Source: CAZOLI01 sp964580675
GTDB lineage: Bacteria > Planctomycetota > MHYJ01 > CAYXQY01
Direction of reading: 5' to 3'
Assembly (NCBI GenBank): GCA_964580675.1
Contig: CAZOLI010000019.1
Coordinates: forward strand, 1-57,914
Length of the DNA: 57,914 bases
Shown here piece after piece: positions 35,797-43,826 of this stretch (within the stretch, counting starts at the first letter, position 1; every line of letters begins with the position of its first letter). The translations under genes were made by a program, and so were the position numbers. Under the pieces are notes generated by a model, which ran no database searches, was not told the DNA's origin, and saw only the letters and a list, made by a program, of their open reading frames with translations.

Positions 35797-36325
35797 CCGC
35801 CGGTCCGTCATTTCTGTTGTTCTGGTCCTCGTCGTCCTGTCGATGGGGGGATGTGCAATTTTTTATGGCGGGCCAAAAGAAAAGACCTTCCCAACCACCC
35901 CGGATAAAACGTATAAAACCTCGCTGCAGGTTATGCGGAAGGAATTTGGCATTAAACAGGCAAGCCGAAAAAAAGGCCGGATACTGACACAGTGGAAGGT
36001 GAATCCGGATCAGCACAACACCAAACGAACCCGGATGATTGTCCGCGTCAGGAAGGCCGGCGGAGGGAAAAAAGGATCCACGGTCCTGGTGCGTTCCGAA
36101 CAGCAATCCACGGACAGCTGGCGACAGAGTTTCAAGCATTCGGAGGGAGAGTGGGAATCAGAAGGGCGAAACAGCGAGGCGGAAAAAGCCGTTATGAAGT
36201 TGCTGCGGACCCGAATTATGTTTGAGGACAAAAAACGGAAGGCGATCAAAGAGGCGGAAGAAGGGGAGAAGCTTGACGAACGGCTTCGGGAAATTGAGGA
36301 AAACGAATCACGAAAAGGACGTTGA
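35738..36325 (+). CDS. Small lipoprotein overlapping the preceding gene
   Basis: A 195-aa frame with a hydrophobic segment and lipobox MGGC at 36-39. The mature part is basic and charged, with RMIVRVRKAGGGKKGSTVLVRSEQQ and a helical C-terminus. The only credible start is ATG 35738, which lies 59 nt inside the upstream TPR gene and gives an unusually long n-region of about 22 residues; no GTG or TTG closer to the hydrophobic part exists. This implies translational coupling. Function unknown. Confidence 0.7.
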   Translation: MTGLPSSKTSTSSTITFPSNRRSVISVVLVLVVLSMGGCAIFYGGPKEKTFPTTPDKTYKTSLQVMRKEFGIKQASRKKGRILTQWKVNPDQHNTKRTRMIVRVRKAGGGKKGSTVLVRSEQQSTDSWRQSFKHSEGEWESEGRNSEAEKAVMKLLRTRIMFEDKKRKAIKEAEEGEKLDERLREIEENESRKGR

Positions 36326-37242
36326 ATACCACGAACAGGAGCCAACATATCAGCTCCTGCGGCTCTTACATTGCACAGAGGTCCTTCGTTTCCGTGCTGT
36401 TGTGCGGCAGTCTTGTTGTGCTGGCGCCGGTACTCATTGGTGTTGCTGCCTGTTCGGGAGACAACGGCACCCGTACTGCGGAACGCTATCAGGCTCAGAT
36501 TGACGGAGCGACTGCTGACCTTGAGGTAGCCGTTACGGGCCGGCAACGAAGGCAGGGCCTGCGTTCACGCATGTCCCTTGATGATAATGAAGGCATGCTG
36601 TTTGTCCTTCCGGCCACCGTCCCCGGTCTGTACGTGTTGAACCGGAACCGGTTTGACCTGCCGCTTGATACAGCGTTCGTGGATTCGAACGGCAAAATAA
36701 TAAAAATTCGGACCATAAAAACCGATGAGGACCGTGTCGTGGATTCGGGCGGACCTGTTCAGTTCATGGTTCAAATGCCCGGTGGGTGGTTCGCCGGGAA
36801 CGAAATTGAAAAGGAGGCCCATTTGAACATTCCGAAACGGTTTGTTCGCGCCGCCGAATGGAACGGGGAACGGTTGCGAAGAACGGAAATAAACGTGGGG
36901 GGGCGGAAGGCTGTGGTGGAAGTGGCTGATGATTCCGGTGAGCACCGGCGCGGATTAATGTTTCGTCGTTTCCTGCGGGAGGATCACGGGATGCTTTTCG
37001 TGTACGAGGAACCGGCGGAACGGTCCTTTTTCATGAAGAATACGTATGTTCCTCTGGACCTTGCTTATATCCGATCGGACGGTACCATACTTGAAATCCA
37101 CCAGATGACGCCATTGGATGAATCGGATGTTACCTCAAGTGAACCGGTTCCCTACGCGCTGGAGATGCCGCGCGGCTGGTTTGAGGAAAACGGTGTTGGA
37201 CCCGGAGATCACGTGGAGCTCAATAATATAGAAACGGACTGA
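36322..37242 (+). CDS. Lipoprotein with two DUF192 domains
   Basis: The 306-aa product starts at TTG 36322, which overlaps the upstream TGA stop as TTGA. A lipoprotein signal ends at VAAC (41-44). Two DUF192 domains follow: one at about 56-170 and one at about 187-300. The second keeps all hallmarks (GLMFRRFLREDHGMLFVYEE, FFMKNTYVPLDLAYI, EMPRGWF). The first keeps GLRSRM, GMLFVLP and QMPGGWF but replaces the FxMKNT element by LYVLNRNRFDLP. DUF192 proteins are secreted and of unknown function. Co-transcribed with the preceding lipoprotein. Confidence 0.85.
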   Translation: MNTTNRSQHISSCGSYIAQRSFVSVLLCGSLVVLAPVLIGVAACSGDNGTRTAERYQAQIDGATADLEVAVTGRQRRQGLRSRMSLDDNEGMLFVLPATVPGLYVLNRNRFDLPLDTAFVDSNGKIIKIRTIKTDEDRVVDSGGPVQFMVQMPGGWFAGNEIEKEAHLNIPKRFVRAAEWNGERLRRTEINVGGRKAVVEVADDSGEHRRGLMFRRFLREDHGMLFVYEEPAERSFFMKNTYVPLDLAYIRSDGTILEIHQMTPLDESDVTSSEPVPYALEMPRGWFEENGVGPGDHVELNNIETD

Positions 37243-37247
37243 ACACC

Positions 37248-37928
37248 ATGAGTACCTGTGTCTATAACGAGAAGCGAAAAGGAGACCGGGAATGTCCGGC
37301 CCTCGGCGGGAAGATCTGTTCCAGGTGTTGTGGCCGGGAGCGATTAAAGGACATTCAGTGTCCCGAACATTGTGTGTGGCTTCAGAGAGGAATGCGGAAC
37401 CATCGAAAGAAATACATGGATTCCGGAGAACTCTTTGAAACGAGTTTCTGGAATTGGCTGGACAGCGAAAATTTGACGCGATCCCGGAAGGGCGACTTTG
37501 CCATCGCCGTATTTACCATTGTTCATGGATACCTCAAACAGCAGGAGGAGCCGGAGAACCACGTAACGGAGGTGGACGAAGCGGTCGAAGCGCTGAAGCG
37601 AAAACGAACCGGTTCCATTGTGTCGGTCGAATCCACGACGAACGCGCTTGCCCGACAGCTTGGCGAGGAGCTGGACCGTATGGAGGAAGCCGTCGGGGAC
37701 GAGGACCGGTGGCAGGACCTCGAGTCCGAATTAATTGAGCTTATTCCGTCATCCAGGGAGTGGAGCCGGGAGCAGGATGAATCGTATCCTGCATTTTTGC
37801 GGGAATTCTTCACCAGATTTTACCTTCCGGAGTACAATCCGGTGGAACAGAACAATCTTTACATTCCCGGTTCCGGCGGGGAGGGCCGGTCACGGCCACA
37901 GGAAGGCGGATCGTCCATCATTACCTGA
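37248..37928 (+). CDS. Cys-cluster (putative zinc-binding) protein of unknown function
   Basis: A 226-aa soluble protein whose first 42 residues hold seven Cys (4, 16, 25, 28, 29, 38, 42) in the pattern ECPALGGKICSRCCG ... DIQCPEHCVWL. This Cys pattern recurs in uncharacterised bacterial proteins (recalled) and should bind zinc. The remainder is helical and acidic, then a C-terminal Gly/Ser tail. It starts 5 nt after the DUF192 gene, so it is in the same operon despite being predicted cytoplasmic. It ends about 240 nt before groEL1. Confidence 0.75.
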   Translation: MSTCVYNEKRKGDRECPALGGKICSRCCGRERLKDIQCPEHCVWLQRGMRNHRKKYMDSGELFETSFWNWLDSENLTRSRKGDFAIAVFTIVHGYLKQQEEPENHVTEVDEAVEALKRKRTGSIVSVESTTNALARQLGEELDRMEEAVGDEDRWQDLESELIELIPSSREWSREQDESYPAFLREFFTRFYLPEYNPVEQNNLYIPGSGGEGRSRPQEGGSSIIT

Positions 37929-38024
37929 CGGTCCCGCATCCCGGGCGAAGACAATCTGACAGATTTGCCCATCCCATTTTGACAACTTGTCTTATTCTGT
38001 CTTCCCTGATCACTACATCTGAAT

Positions 38025-38065
38025 ACTCCTCATAAGTATAATATATAAAACGGCTTACGAGGAGT
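38025..38065 (+). promoter_or_regulatory. Inverted repeat surrounding a TATAAT element upstream of groEL1, candidate heat-shock operator
   Basis: ACTCCTCATAAG (38025-38036) and CTTACGAGGAGT (38054-38065) are 12-bp arms with one mismatch, separated by 17 nt that contain TATAAT at 38037-38042. The position, 100 nt before groEL1, suits an operator covering the -10 region. It is not the CIRCE sequence. A second short palindrome, GACAACTTGTC (37981-37991), lies further upstream next to TTGACA at 37979-37984, but that hexamer is too far from the TATAAT to be its -35. Confidence 0.5.
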
Positions 38066-38167
38066 CATTTCTATTTTTCGTGGCATGTTGTTTGCTTTTT
38101 ATTCCGTAGAGCAATCATCGTATAGCCAATAAGAGCGAATCCGGGTAAATTATAAAGAGAGTTAGCT

Positions 38168-39814
38168 ATGGCAATACAGCTTCGATTTGATCAGGAAGCC
38201 AGGGAAAACGTAAAGAACGGTGTTGAAAAAGCGGGGCGGGTGTTGAAGACGACCATCGGACCCCTCGGGCGAACCGTCGTGCTTGATCGTGGATGGGGGT
38301 CGCCAAAGATTCTCGATGACGGAGATTCGGTTGCCGATGACATCGAGTTGATTGATCAGTTTGAAAACATTGGGGCCCAAATGGTTCGGGAGGCCTCCAA
38401 AAAAACGAGTAAAGAAGCAGGTGACGGAACGACGACATCGGCAATATTAACAGAAGGCATATTTCTGGAGGGCATTCGACACATCACGGCGGGCGTGGAT
38501 CCAATGGCCCTACGTCGCGGGCTGAATCATGCCGCGAAACTGCTGAGTGACGCAATTGAGGAATTGAGTCGTGAAGTGGACGAGGACGAAATAGAGCGCC
38601 TGGCAACCGTGGCGGCCAAGAACGATGAAACCATTGGTGGTCTAATTGCGGAGGCCTACGATGAAGTAGGCATGGACGGGGCCATTTCCGTTGAGGAAGG
38701 AAATCAGCTTGACAGTGACCTCTGGGTGGTAAAAGGAATGCAGTTTGACCGGGGGTACCTCAGTCCGGAATTTGCCACGGACGAAGCGTCCGGCGAATGT
38801 CAGCTGAACAATCCTCTGATTCTGGTTTATGAGGATAAGATCTCCAGTGCTCAGGATATTGTGCCTCTGCTTGAGAAGGTGTCCAAACAGGAACGGTCGT
38901 TCCTCGTCATTGCCGAGGACGTTGAGGAGGAAGCACTCGCCACGATGACGGTAAACAAGAAGCGGGGCACGGTGAAGTGTGCGGCGATCAAGGCTCCGGG
39001 ATACGGGGAACGTCGAAAAGAGATGCTCCGGGACATCGCCACCATGACAAATGCCGAGCCGATCTTTGAGGACCTCGGCGTTGAACTGGATTCGGTAAGC
39101 ATCAATCAGCTGGGCGAGGCGAAGAAGGTGAAGATTGATTCGGACCGGACAACGATTTCCGGTGGCGCCGGATCACAGGAAGAGATTGATGCCCGGGTCT
39201 CTCAGATCAACAGTGAAATTGAGGAGACCGACTCCAGTTACGATCGTGAGAAGCTCGAGGAACGTCGCGCCCGGCTGGCGGCCGGTCTGGCCGAGATTCG
39301 GATTGGTGCCGCAACGGAACCGGACCTGAAGGAGAAGAAATCCCGTGCCAAGGACGCCCTGAGCGCCGTTGAGGCGGCTCTTGAGGAAGGCGTTGTTCCT
39401 GGCGGGGGTGTTGCTCTTCTCCGTGCGGCCGAAACCCTGAAGAAAAACAAAGGATTCAGGGGCGATGAAACCGTCGCCGTCGAGATTCTCAAAACGGCTC
39501 TGGCACGGCCGCTTCGAAAGATTGCGGACAACGCCGACTTTGATCCGGACCTCGTGGAGCGGAGGGTGCGACAGTCGGACGAGAAGAATTTTGGTCTCGA
39601 TGTTGTGACCGGCGAATACGGGGACATGGACGAATTCTCGGTTCTCGATTCCACGAAAGTGGTCCGCTCCGCCATTGAAAACGCCTGCAGTGTTGCCGCA
39701 CTGCTGCTCACGACGGAATGTACCATCAGTGAGCTGACCGAGGAGGACGATGATGAGGAGGAGGAAGAACTCTCCGATAAGGAGCGTGCCCGGGAAGCCG
39801 GTTACGTTGAATGA
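38168..39814 (+). CDS. groL1: GroEL chaperonin 1
   Basis: A 548-aa group I chaperonin. ATP-pocket motifs are kept: TTIGPLGRTVVLD, DDG at 50-52, AGDGTTTS at 84-91 and EEGVVPGGGVALLRAA. The C-terminus is not the usual Gly-Gly-Met tail but an acidic/charged end (EEDDDEEEEELSDKERAREAGYVE). It forms the folding chamber with GroES in the cytoplasm. It precedes groES, the reverse of the common order. In the same block lie groES, a second groEL, dnaJ and grpE. Confidence 0.97.
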   Translation: MAIQLRFDQEARENVKNGVEKAGRVLKTTIGPLGRTVVLDRGWGSPKILDDGDSVADDIELIDQFENIGAQMVREASKKTSKEAGDGTTTSAILTEGIFLEGIRHITAGVDPMALRRGLNHAAKLLSDAIEELSREVDEDEIERLATVAAKNDETIGGLIAEAYDEVGMDGAISVEEGNQLDSDLWVVKGMQFDRGYLSPEFATDEASGECQLNNPLILVYEDKISSAQDIVPLLEKVSKQERSFLVIAEDVEEEALATMTVNKKRGTVKCAAIKAPGYGERRKEMLRDIATMTNAEPIFEDLGVELDSVSINQLGEAKKVKIDSDRTTISGGAGSQEEIDARVSQINSEIEETDSSYDREKLEERRARLAAGLAEIRIGAATEPDLKEKKSRAKDALSAVEAALEEGVVPGGGVALLRAAETLKKNKGFRGDETVAVEILKTALARPLRKIADNADFDPDLVERRVRQSDEKNFGLDVVTGEYGDMDEFSVLDSTKVVRSAIENACSVAALLLTTECTISELTEEDDDEEEEELSDKERAREAGYVE

Positions 39815-39884
39815 TTGATCTGTGAATGATTCGTTCGTTTGAGAGTTTGACATTTTCGATGAACACGTTTCAGGAAACATCACC

Positions 39885-40175
39885 ATGAACATCAAACCGC
39901 TGGACGATCGCGTTGTACTGAAAATAGAAGAAGCCGAGGAAAAAACAGAAGGTGGCATTGTGTTGCCCGATACGGCGAAGGAAAAGCCACAGAGAGGTTC
40001 CGTGGTTGCAGTTGGCCCCGGAAAATTGCTGAAAAACGGGGAGCGGAAAGACCCTTCCGTTGAGGAAGGAGACAAGGTCATCTTCGGAAAATACGCAGGA
40101 ACCGACGTGGAAATCGGCGGCAACGAGTACAAAATCGTGAAACAGGACGAAATACAGGCTCGTATAGAGCTTTAA
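39885..40175 (+). CDS. groES: GroES co-chaperonin
   Basis: A 96-aa co-chaperonin of normal length, with the N-terminal LDDRVVLKIEE strand, the mobile loop EEKTEGGIVLPDTAKEKPQ that contacts GroEL, and GDKVIFGKYAGTDVEI. It sits 70 nt after groEL1 and 193 nt before groEL2, and could serve both. A TTGACA hexamer at about 39848 precedes it, but no matching -10 was found. Confidence 0.97.
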   Translation: MNIKPLDDRVVLKIEEAEEKTEGGIVLPDTAKEKPQRGSVVAVGPGKLLKNGERKDPSVEEGDKVIFGKYAGTDVEIGGNEYKIVKQDEIQARIEL

Positions 40176-40216
40176 CGGTTTCTGCTCCCATCAGTTTGCA
40201 TGGTGATGGGGCTCGA

Positions 40217-40298
40217 GGGGCGGAGGCTCCCACCGGAGATGCCACATGAAAAATATTCCGAAAGAAATACTTATCCGGCCGGGAACCTCCGCCGCTCC
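40217..40298 (+). repeat. Long-range inverted repeat between groES and groEL2
   Basis: GGCGGAGGCTCCC (40219-40231) and GGGAACCTCCGCC (40281-40293) can pair over 13 bp with one mismatch, enclosing a 49-nt loop. It lies in the 5' leader of groEL2, ending about 75 nt before the ATG at 40369. It does not cover the ribosome-binding region (AAAGG at about 40359). It could be a processing or attenuation element, or chance. Confidence 0.35.
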
Positions 40299-40368
40299 AC
40301 GACGAAGAACGAAGAGCATTTGCTGGCGATAATCTACATTTCTCACCAGATATTCAGTAAAGGTAATC

Positions 40369-41982
40369 ATGGCCAAGCAGGTTCTATTTGACACGGACGG
40401 AGAGAAAAAGATTCGCGAAGGGATGGAAACACTGGCCGACTGTGTGCGCATCACCCTGGGACCCACGGGAAAGAACATCATCTACAAGAAGGGGTTTGAC
40501 GATGAACCCACGGCCAGTGGCGATGCCACGTCCATCGCGGACGAAGTTGAACTGGAGGATCCCTTCGAAAACATGGGAGCCAGTCTCCTGAACGAAATCG
40601 CCGAAAACGTTAACGATGAAGCAGGCGACGGTGCCGGGACGGGTATTCTGCTGGGCGAAACCATTTACCGGAAGGGTCTTCGGTTTGTTGCGGCGGACGC
40701 CAATCCGATGAAGTTGCGCACCGGTATTGAAAAAGCCGCGAACGCGGCCGTTGATCACGTACGGGAACAGGCCCGTGACATCGACGCGGATGACGAGGCC
40801 CTCCGGGACGTGGCCACAATTGCGGCCAATGGTGATGAGGAAAAAGGAGAACGGATTGCCGAGGCCGTACGCGAAGTGGGATCGGAAGGCATTATCTCCG
40901 TTGAGGAAGGCACCGGCATTGAAAGCCGTCTTACGCTTGTCGACGGTCTGAACTTTGACAAAGGATACATGAGTCCTCATTTCTGCACCGACAAGGAAAA
41001 CATGATTGCGGAATTTGAGGACGCTTACATACTCCTGTACGAGGACAGTCTGAACCAGGTAAAACCGCTTCTGAAGATCCTCGAACAGGTTGCTCAGCGT
41101 GGAAAACCACTTCTTATTGTGGCGGAGGACGTGGAGGGGGAAGCCCTTACCGCCCTGGTATTGAACCGTCTTCGTGGCACGCTGAAGTCCTGCGCGGTAA
41201 AAGCACCGGCTTTTGGTGACCGACGAAAGTCCATTCTGGAAGACATCGCTGTGCTGACCGATGGCCAGGTGGTGTCCGAGGAAAAGGGACTTGATCTGGA
41301 AAGTCTTACACTTGACCACCTCGGCGAAGCCGGTCGCATTCGCGTGGATGAAGATGAAACTGTGATTACGGACGGAAAAGGTTCCGAGGAACAGATCGAC
41401 AAACGAATCGAACAGATTCGGAACAAGATGGAGAAGCCGTCCACCTCTGATTACGACCGGGAAAAACTCGAAAAACGCCTTGCGAAACTTCAGGGAGGCG
41501 TTGCAAGGATCGAGGCAGGAGGCGCCTCCGAGTCGGAAATTGCCGAAAACTGCGAAATTTACCAGGATGGGGTGAACTCCGCTCAGGAGGCCCTTCGAAG
41601 CGGTGTTGTGCCCGGCGGCGGTGCCGCATTTATCCGTGCCCGGGAGGCCGTGGAGAATCTGGACCTTGAGGACGACGAGGAACTGGGAGCCAGCGTGGTT
41701 ATCGAGGCTCTTGAAGAACCCCTCCGTCAGATCGCATCCAATGCCGGTATGGCGGGCTCGGTGGCCGTGGAAGAAGTGGCCGAAGCCGATGAGGATACAG
41801 GGTTTAACGCCCGGACCGGTGAGCTGGAAGACCTCTTTGAGGCCGGTGTGCTCGATGCCGCGGAAGTGGCCGTAACGGCCCTTGAGAACGCGGCGAGTTT
41901 AAGTGGAACGATACTTACCTCCCGGGCGTTTCTGACGGATCTCGACGCCAAGGAGGATGCTGTTGAAGGAAGCATGAACTAA
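40369..41982 (+). CDS. groL2: GroEL chaperonin 2, divergent nucleotide pocket
   Basis: A 537-aa second GroEL, collinear with E. coli GroEL in the N-terminal region. The catalytic Asp52 and Asp87 positions are kept, but the neighbouring motifs differ: KDG becomes G-D-A at 51-53 and GDGTTT becomes GDGAGT at 86-91. The loop GVVPGGGAAFIRAR and an equivalent of Asp398 (IYQDGVNSA) are present. The tail (AKEDAVEGSMN) lacks Gly-Met repeats. Its frame is fully intact and it has its own leader, so it is not a pseudogene. Divergent extra GroELs often serve special clients; that is inference here. Confidence 0.95.
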   Translation: MAKQVLFDTDGEKKIREGMETLADCVRITLGPTGKNIIYKKGFDDEPTASGDATSIADEVELEDPFENMGASLLNEIAENVNDEAGDGAGTGILLGETIYRKGLRFVAADANPMKLRTGIEKAANAAVDHVREQARDIDADDEALRDVATIAANGDEEKGERIAEAVREVGSEGIISVEEGTGIESRLTLVDGLNFDKGYMSPHFCTDKENMIAEFEDAYILLYEDSLNQVKPLLKILEQVAQRGKPLLIVAEDVEGEALTALVLNRLRGTLKSCAVKAPAFGDRRKSILEDIAVLTDGQVVSEEKGLDLESLTLDHLGEAGRIRVDEDETVITDGKGSEEQIDKRIEQIRNKMEKPSTSDYDREKLEKRLAKLQGGVARIEAGGASESEIAENCEIYQDGVNSAQEALRSGVVPGGGAAFIRAREAVENLDLEDDEELGASVVIEALEEPLRQIASNAGMAGSVAVEEVAEADEDTGFNARTGELEDLFEAGVLDAAEVAVTALENAASLSGTILTSRAFLTDLDAKEDAVEGSMN

Positions 41983-42034
41983 ACAGCGTCCGGCTTCCGT
42001 TCCGAATCAGGTTTTTCAACGTAGAGAAATACAC

Positions 42035-43174
42035 ATGCCGAAGGATTATTACCAAATCCTCGGGGTCTCTCAGGATGCCTCCCAGGACGAAATAAAGGAA
42101 GCCTATCGAGAACTCGCCCTCCAGTACCATCCGGACCGCAATCCCGATCAGGAAAACGCCGAGGAGAAGTTCAAGGAGGTATCAGAGGCCTATGATGTCC
42201 TCAGTGATCCGGAGAAACGACAGGTCTACGACCGCTATGGTCACGAGGGTCTGAAGGGACGTGGAGGCCGTTCTGCTGGTTTTCAGGACATCGAGGAAAT
42301 TTTCGAAGCCTTCGGTGATGTCTTCGGCGAACGTGGAGGAGGGGGAGGAGGCGTCTTTGAGGATATCTTTGGCTTTGGCCGTGGAGGGTCCAAACGCCGG
42401 AAGTCGGGCCCGTCCATACGGACGAACATGGAGATTGATTTTGAGGAAGCGGCCTTCGGTACCTCGAAGGAAATCACTGTTGAGCGTCACGGCATCTGTG
42501 AGGAATGTGAAGGGACCCGAACGGCCAGTGGCGAGTCACGCTCGCGATGTCCAACATGCAGAGGCAAGGGAGTCGTTTCACGGAGTCAGGGGTTTTTTAG
42601 TGTACAGCAAACCTGTCCCAAGTGCCGCGGGGAGGGGAAAGTAATTGATAACCCCTGTGAGAAGTGCAACGGATCCGGCCTTCAGCGGGAATCGAAAACG
42701 GTTAATGTAGAGATACCGGCTGGAGTGGAGGATCGAACGAGACTTCGTGTTCGGGGGGAGGGGGATATTGAACCCGGCGTTGATCGACGGGGAGATCTCT
42801 ACGTGGACGTTTCTGTTCGGGACCATGAATTTTTTGAGCGACAGGGAAATGACGTGTTCTGTGAGGTTCCCATTTCGTTCAGTCAGGCTGCTCTTGGCGA
42901 CGTTATAACGGTTCCCACTCTTGAAGGAGAGGAAGAACTTCGAATTCCGGAGGGAACACCGTCCGGAGAAATATTCCAGCTGGACAACAAGGGAGTGCCG
43001 GAAGTTCGTTCCGGTCGACGCGGCGATCAGATGGTCCGTGTTTTTGTGAAGGTTCCGGAAAATTTATCGGATCGGCAGGAAGAGTTGCTTGAAGAGTGGG
43101 CGGAAACAGAAGACGTCGACGTGACTCCTCAAAAACGTGGTTTGTTTGAAAAAATTAAACAGATATTCTCCTGA
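42035..43174 (+). CDS. dnaJ: DnaJ co-chaperone
   Basis: A complete type I J-protein of 379 aa: J domain with HPD (YHPDRNPDQ, about 32-40), Gly/Phe-rich region with a poly-Gly run (GERGGGGGGVFEDIFG), four CxxCxGxG-type zinc motifs (CEECEGTRT, CPTCRGKG, CPKCRGEG, CEKCNGSG) and a C-terminal client-binding domain. The first zinc motif deviates (CEGTRT instead of CxGxG). It starts 52 nt after groEL2. It cooperates with DnaK, which is not in the window. Confidence 0.97.
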   Translation: MPKDYYQILGVSQDASQDEIKEAYRELALQYHPDRNPDQENAEEKFKEVSEAYDVLSDPEKRQVYDRYGHEGLKGRGGRSAGFQDIEEIFEAFGDVFGERGGGGGGVFEDIFGFGRGGSKRRKSGPSIRTNMEIDFEEAAFGTSKEITVERHGICEECEGTRTASGESRSRCPTCRGKGVVSRSQGFFSVQQTCPKCRGEGKVIDNPCEKCNGSGLQRESKTVNVEIPAGVEDRTRLRVRGEGDIEPGVDRRGDLYVDVSVRDHEFFERQGNDVFCEVPISFSQAALGDVITVPTLEGEEELRIPEGTPSGEIFQLDNKGVPEVRSGRRGDQMVRVFVKVPENLSDRQEELLEEWAETEDVDVTPQKRGLFEKIKQIFS

Positions 43175-43181
43175 TAGTACC

Positions 43182-43814
43182 ATGAGTGAGGAAGAAGAGG
43201 AAAACGAAGAAGAACTGGACGCAGAAGGTTCCGAAAGTTCCTCACCGGAGGATCAGGCGGATGGGGATTCCTCCGGTTCGGACGAGCAGTTGCCTTCACA
43301 GAGGGAGGATGGGGAGACCACGTTTGTTGAAATACCGGTCAACAAATACAGCGACCTCCAGGAACGGGCCCGGGAGCGTGATGAATACCTGGATAAACTT
43401 CGCCGGGTGAGTGCCGATTACGACAACTATCAGAAACGAATGAAACAAAAGCGCAGGGAGGATCGGGAACAGGCCGAACGAAAAGTGATTAAAAACGTAA
43501 TTCCCGTACTTGATGACTTTAACCAGGCATTACCGGATGAGGAGGAGGAAGACGAGGACGGCGTCATCCAGGGGTTCCGTCTGATATACAGAAAGTTGCT
43601 CGGCGTGCTGGAAGAACACAGCGTTGAGCAGATAAACGAATCGAATGTTCCGTTCGACCCGGATCAACATGAGGCCGCATCGTTCATCGAGTCAGAAGAC
43701 GCGGACCGGAAGATGGTGCATGAGATTATCCGTCAGGGGTACCGCATCGATGAACAGGTTATCCGCCCCGCACGTGTTGTCGTGGCCAAACCACCTGAAA
43801 GCAACAAGGAATAA
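43182..43814 (+). CDS. grpE: GrpE nucleotide exchange factor
   Basis: A 210-aa GrpE with a long acidic N-terminal leader (about 50 residues, mostly Glu/Asp/Ser), the coiled-coil segment ending KRREDREQAERKVIKN and the beta-wing region (QHEAASFI ... VHEIIRQGY ... VVVAKPPE). ATG 43182 starts 7 nt after the dnaJ stop. The gene ends 12 nt from the convergent dehydrogenase stop at 43827. It exchanges nucleotide on DnaK. Confidence 0.96.
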   Translation: MSEEEEENEEELDAEGSESSSPEDQADGDSSGSDEQLPSQREDGETTFVEIPVNKYSDLQERARERDEYLDKLRRVSADYDNYQKRMKQKRREDREQAERKVIKNVIPVLDDFNQALPDEEEEDEDGVIQGFRLIYRKLLGVLEEHSVEQINESNVPFDPDQHEAASFIESEDADRKMVHEIIRQGYRIDEQVIRPARVVVAKPPESNKE

Positions 43815-43826
43815 ACCCGGTCCGGT

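Noticed and set aside
37929..38167. CIRCE operator upstream of groEL1
   Set aside because: TTAGCACTC-N9-GAGTGCTAA or close variants are absent; the repeat found there has a different sequence.
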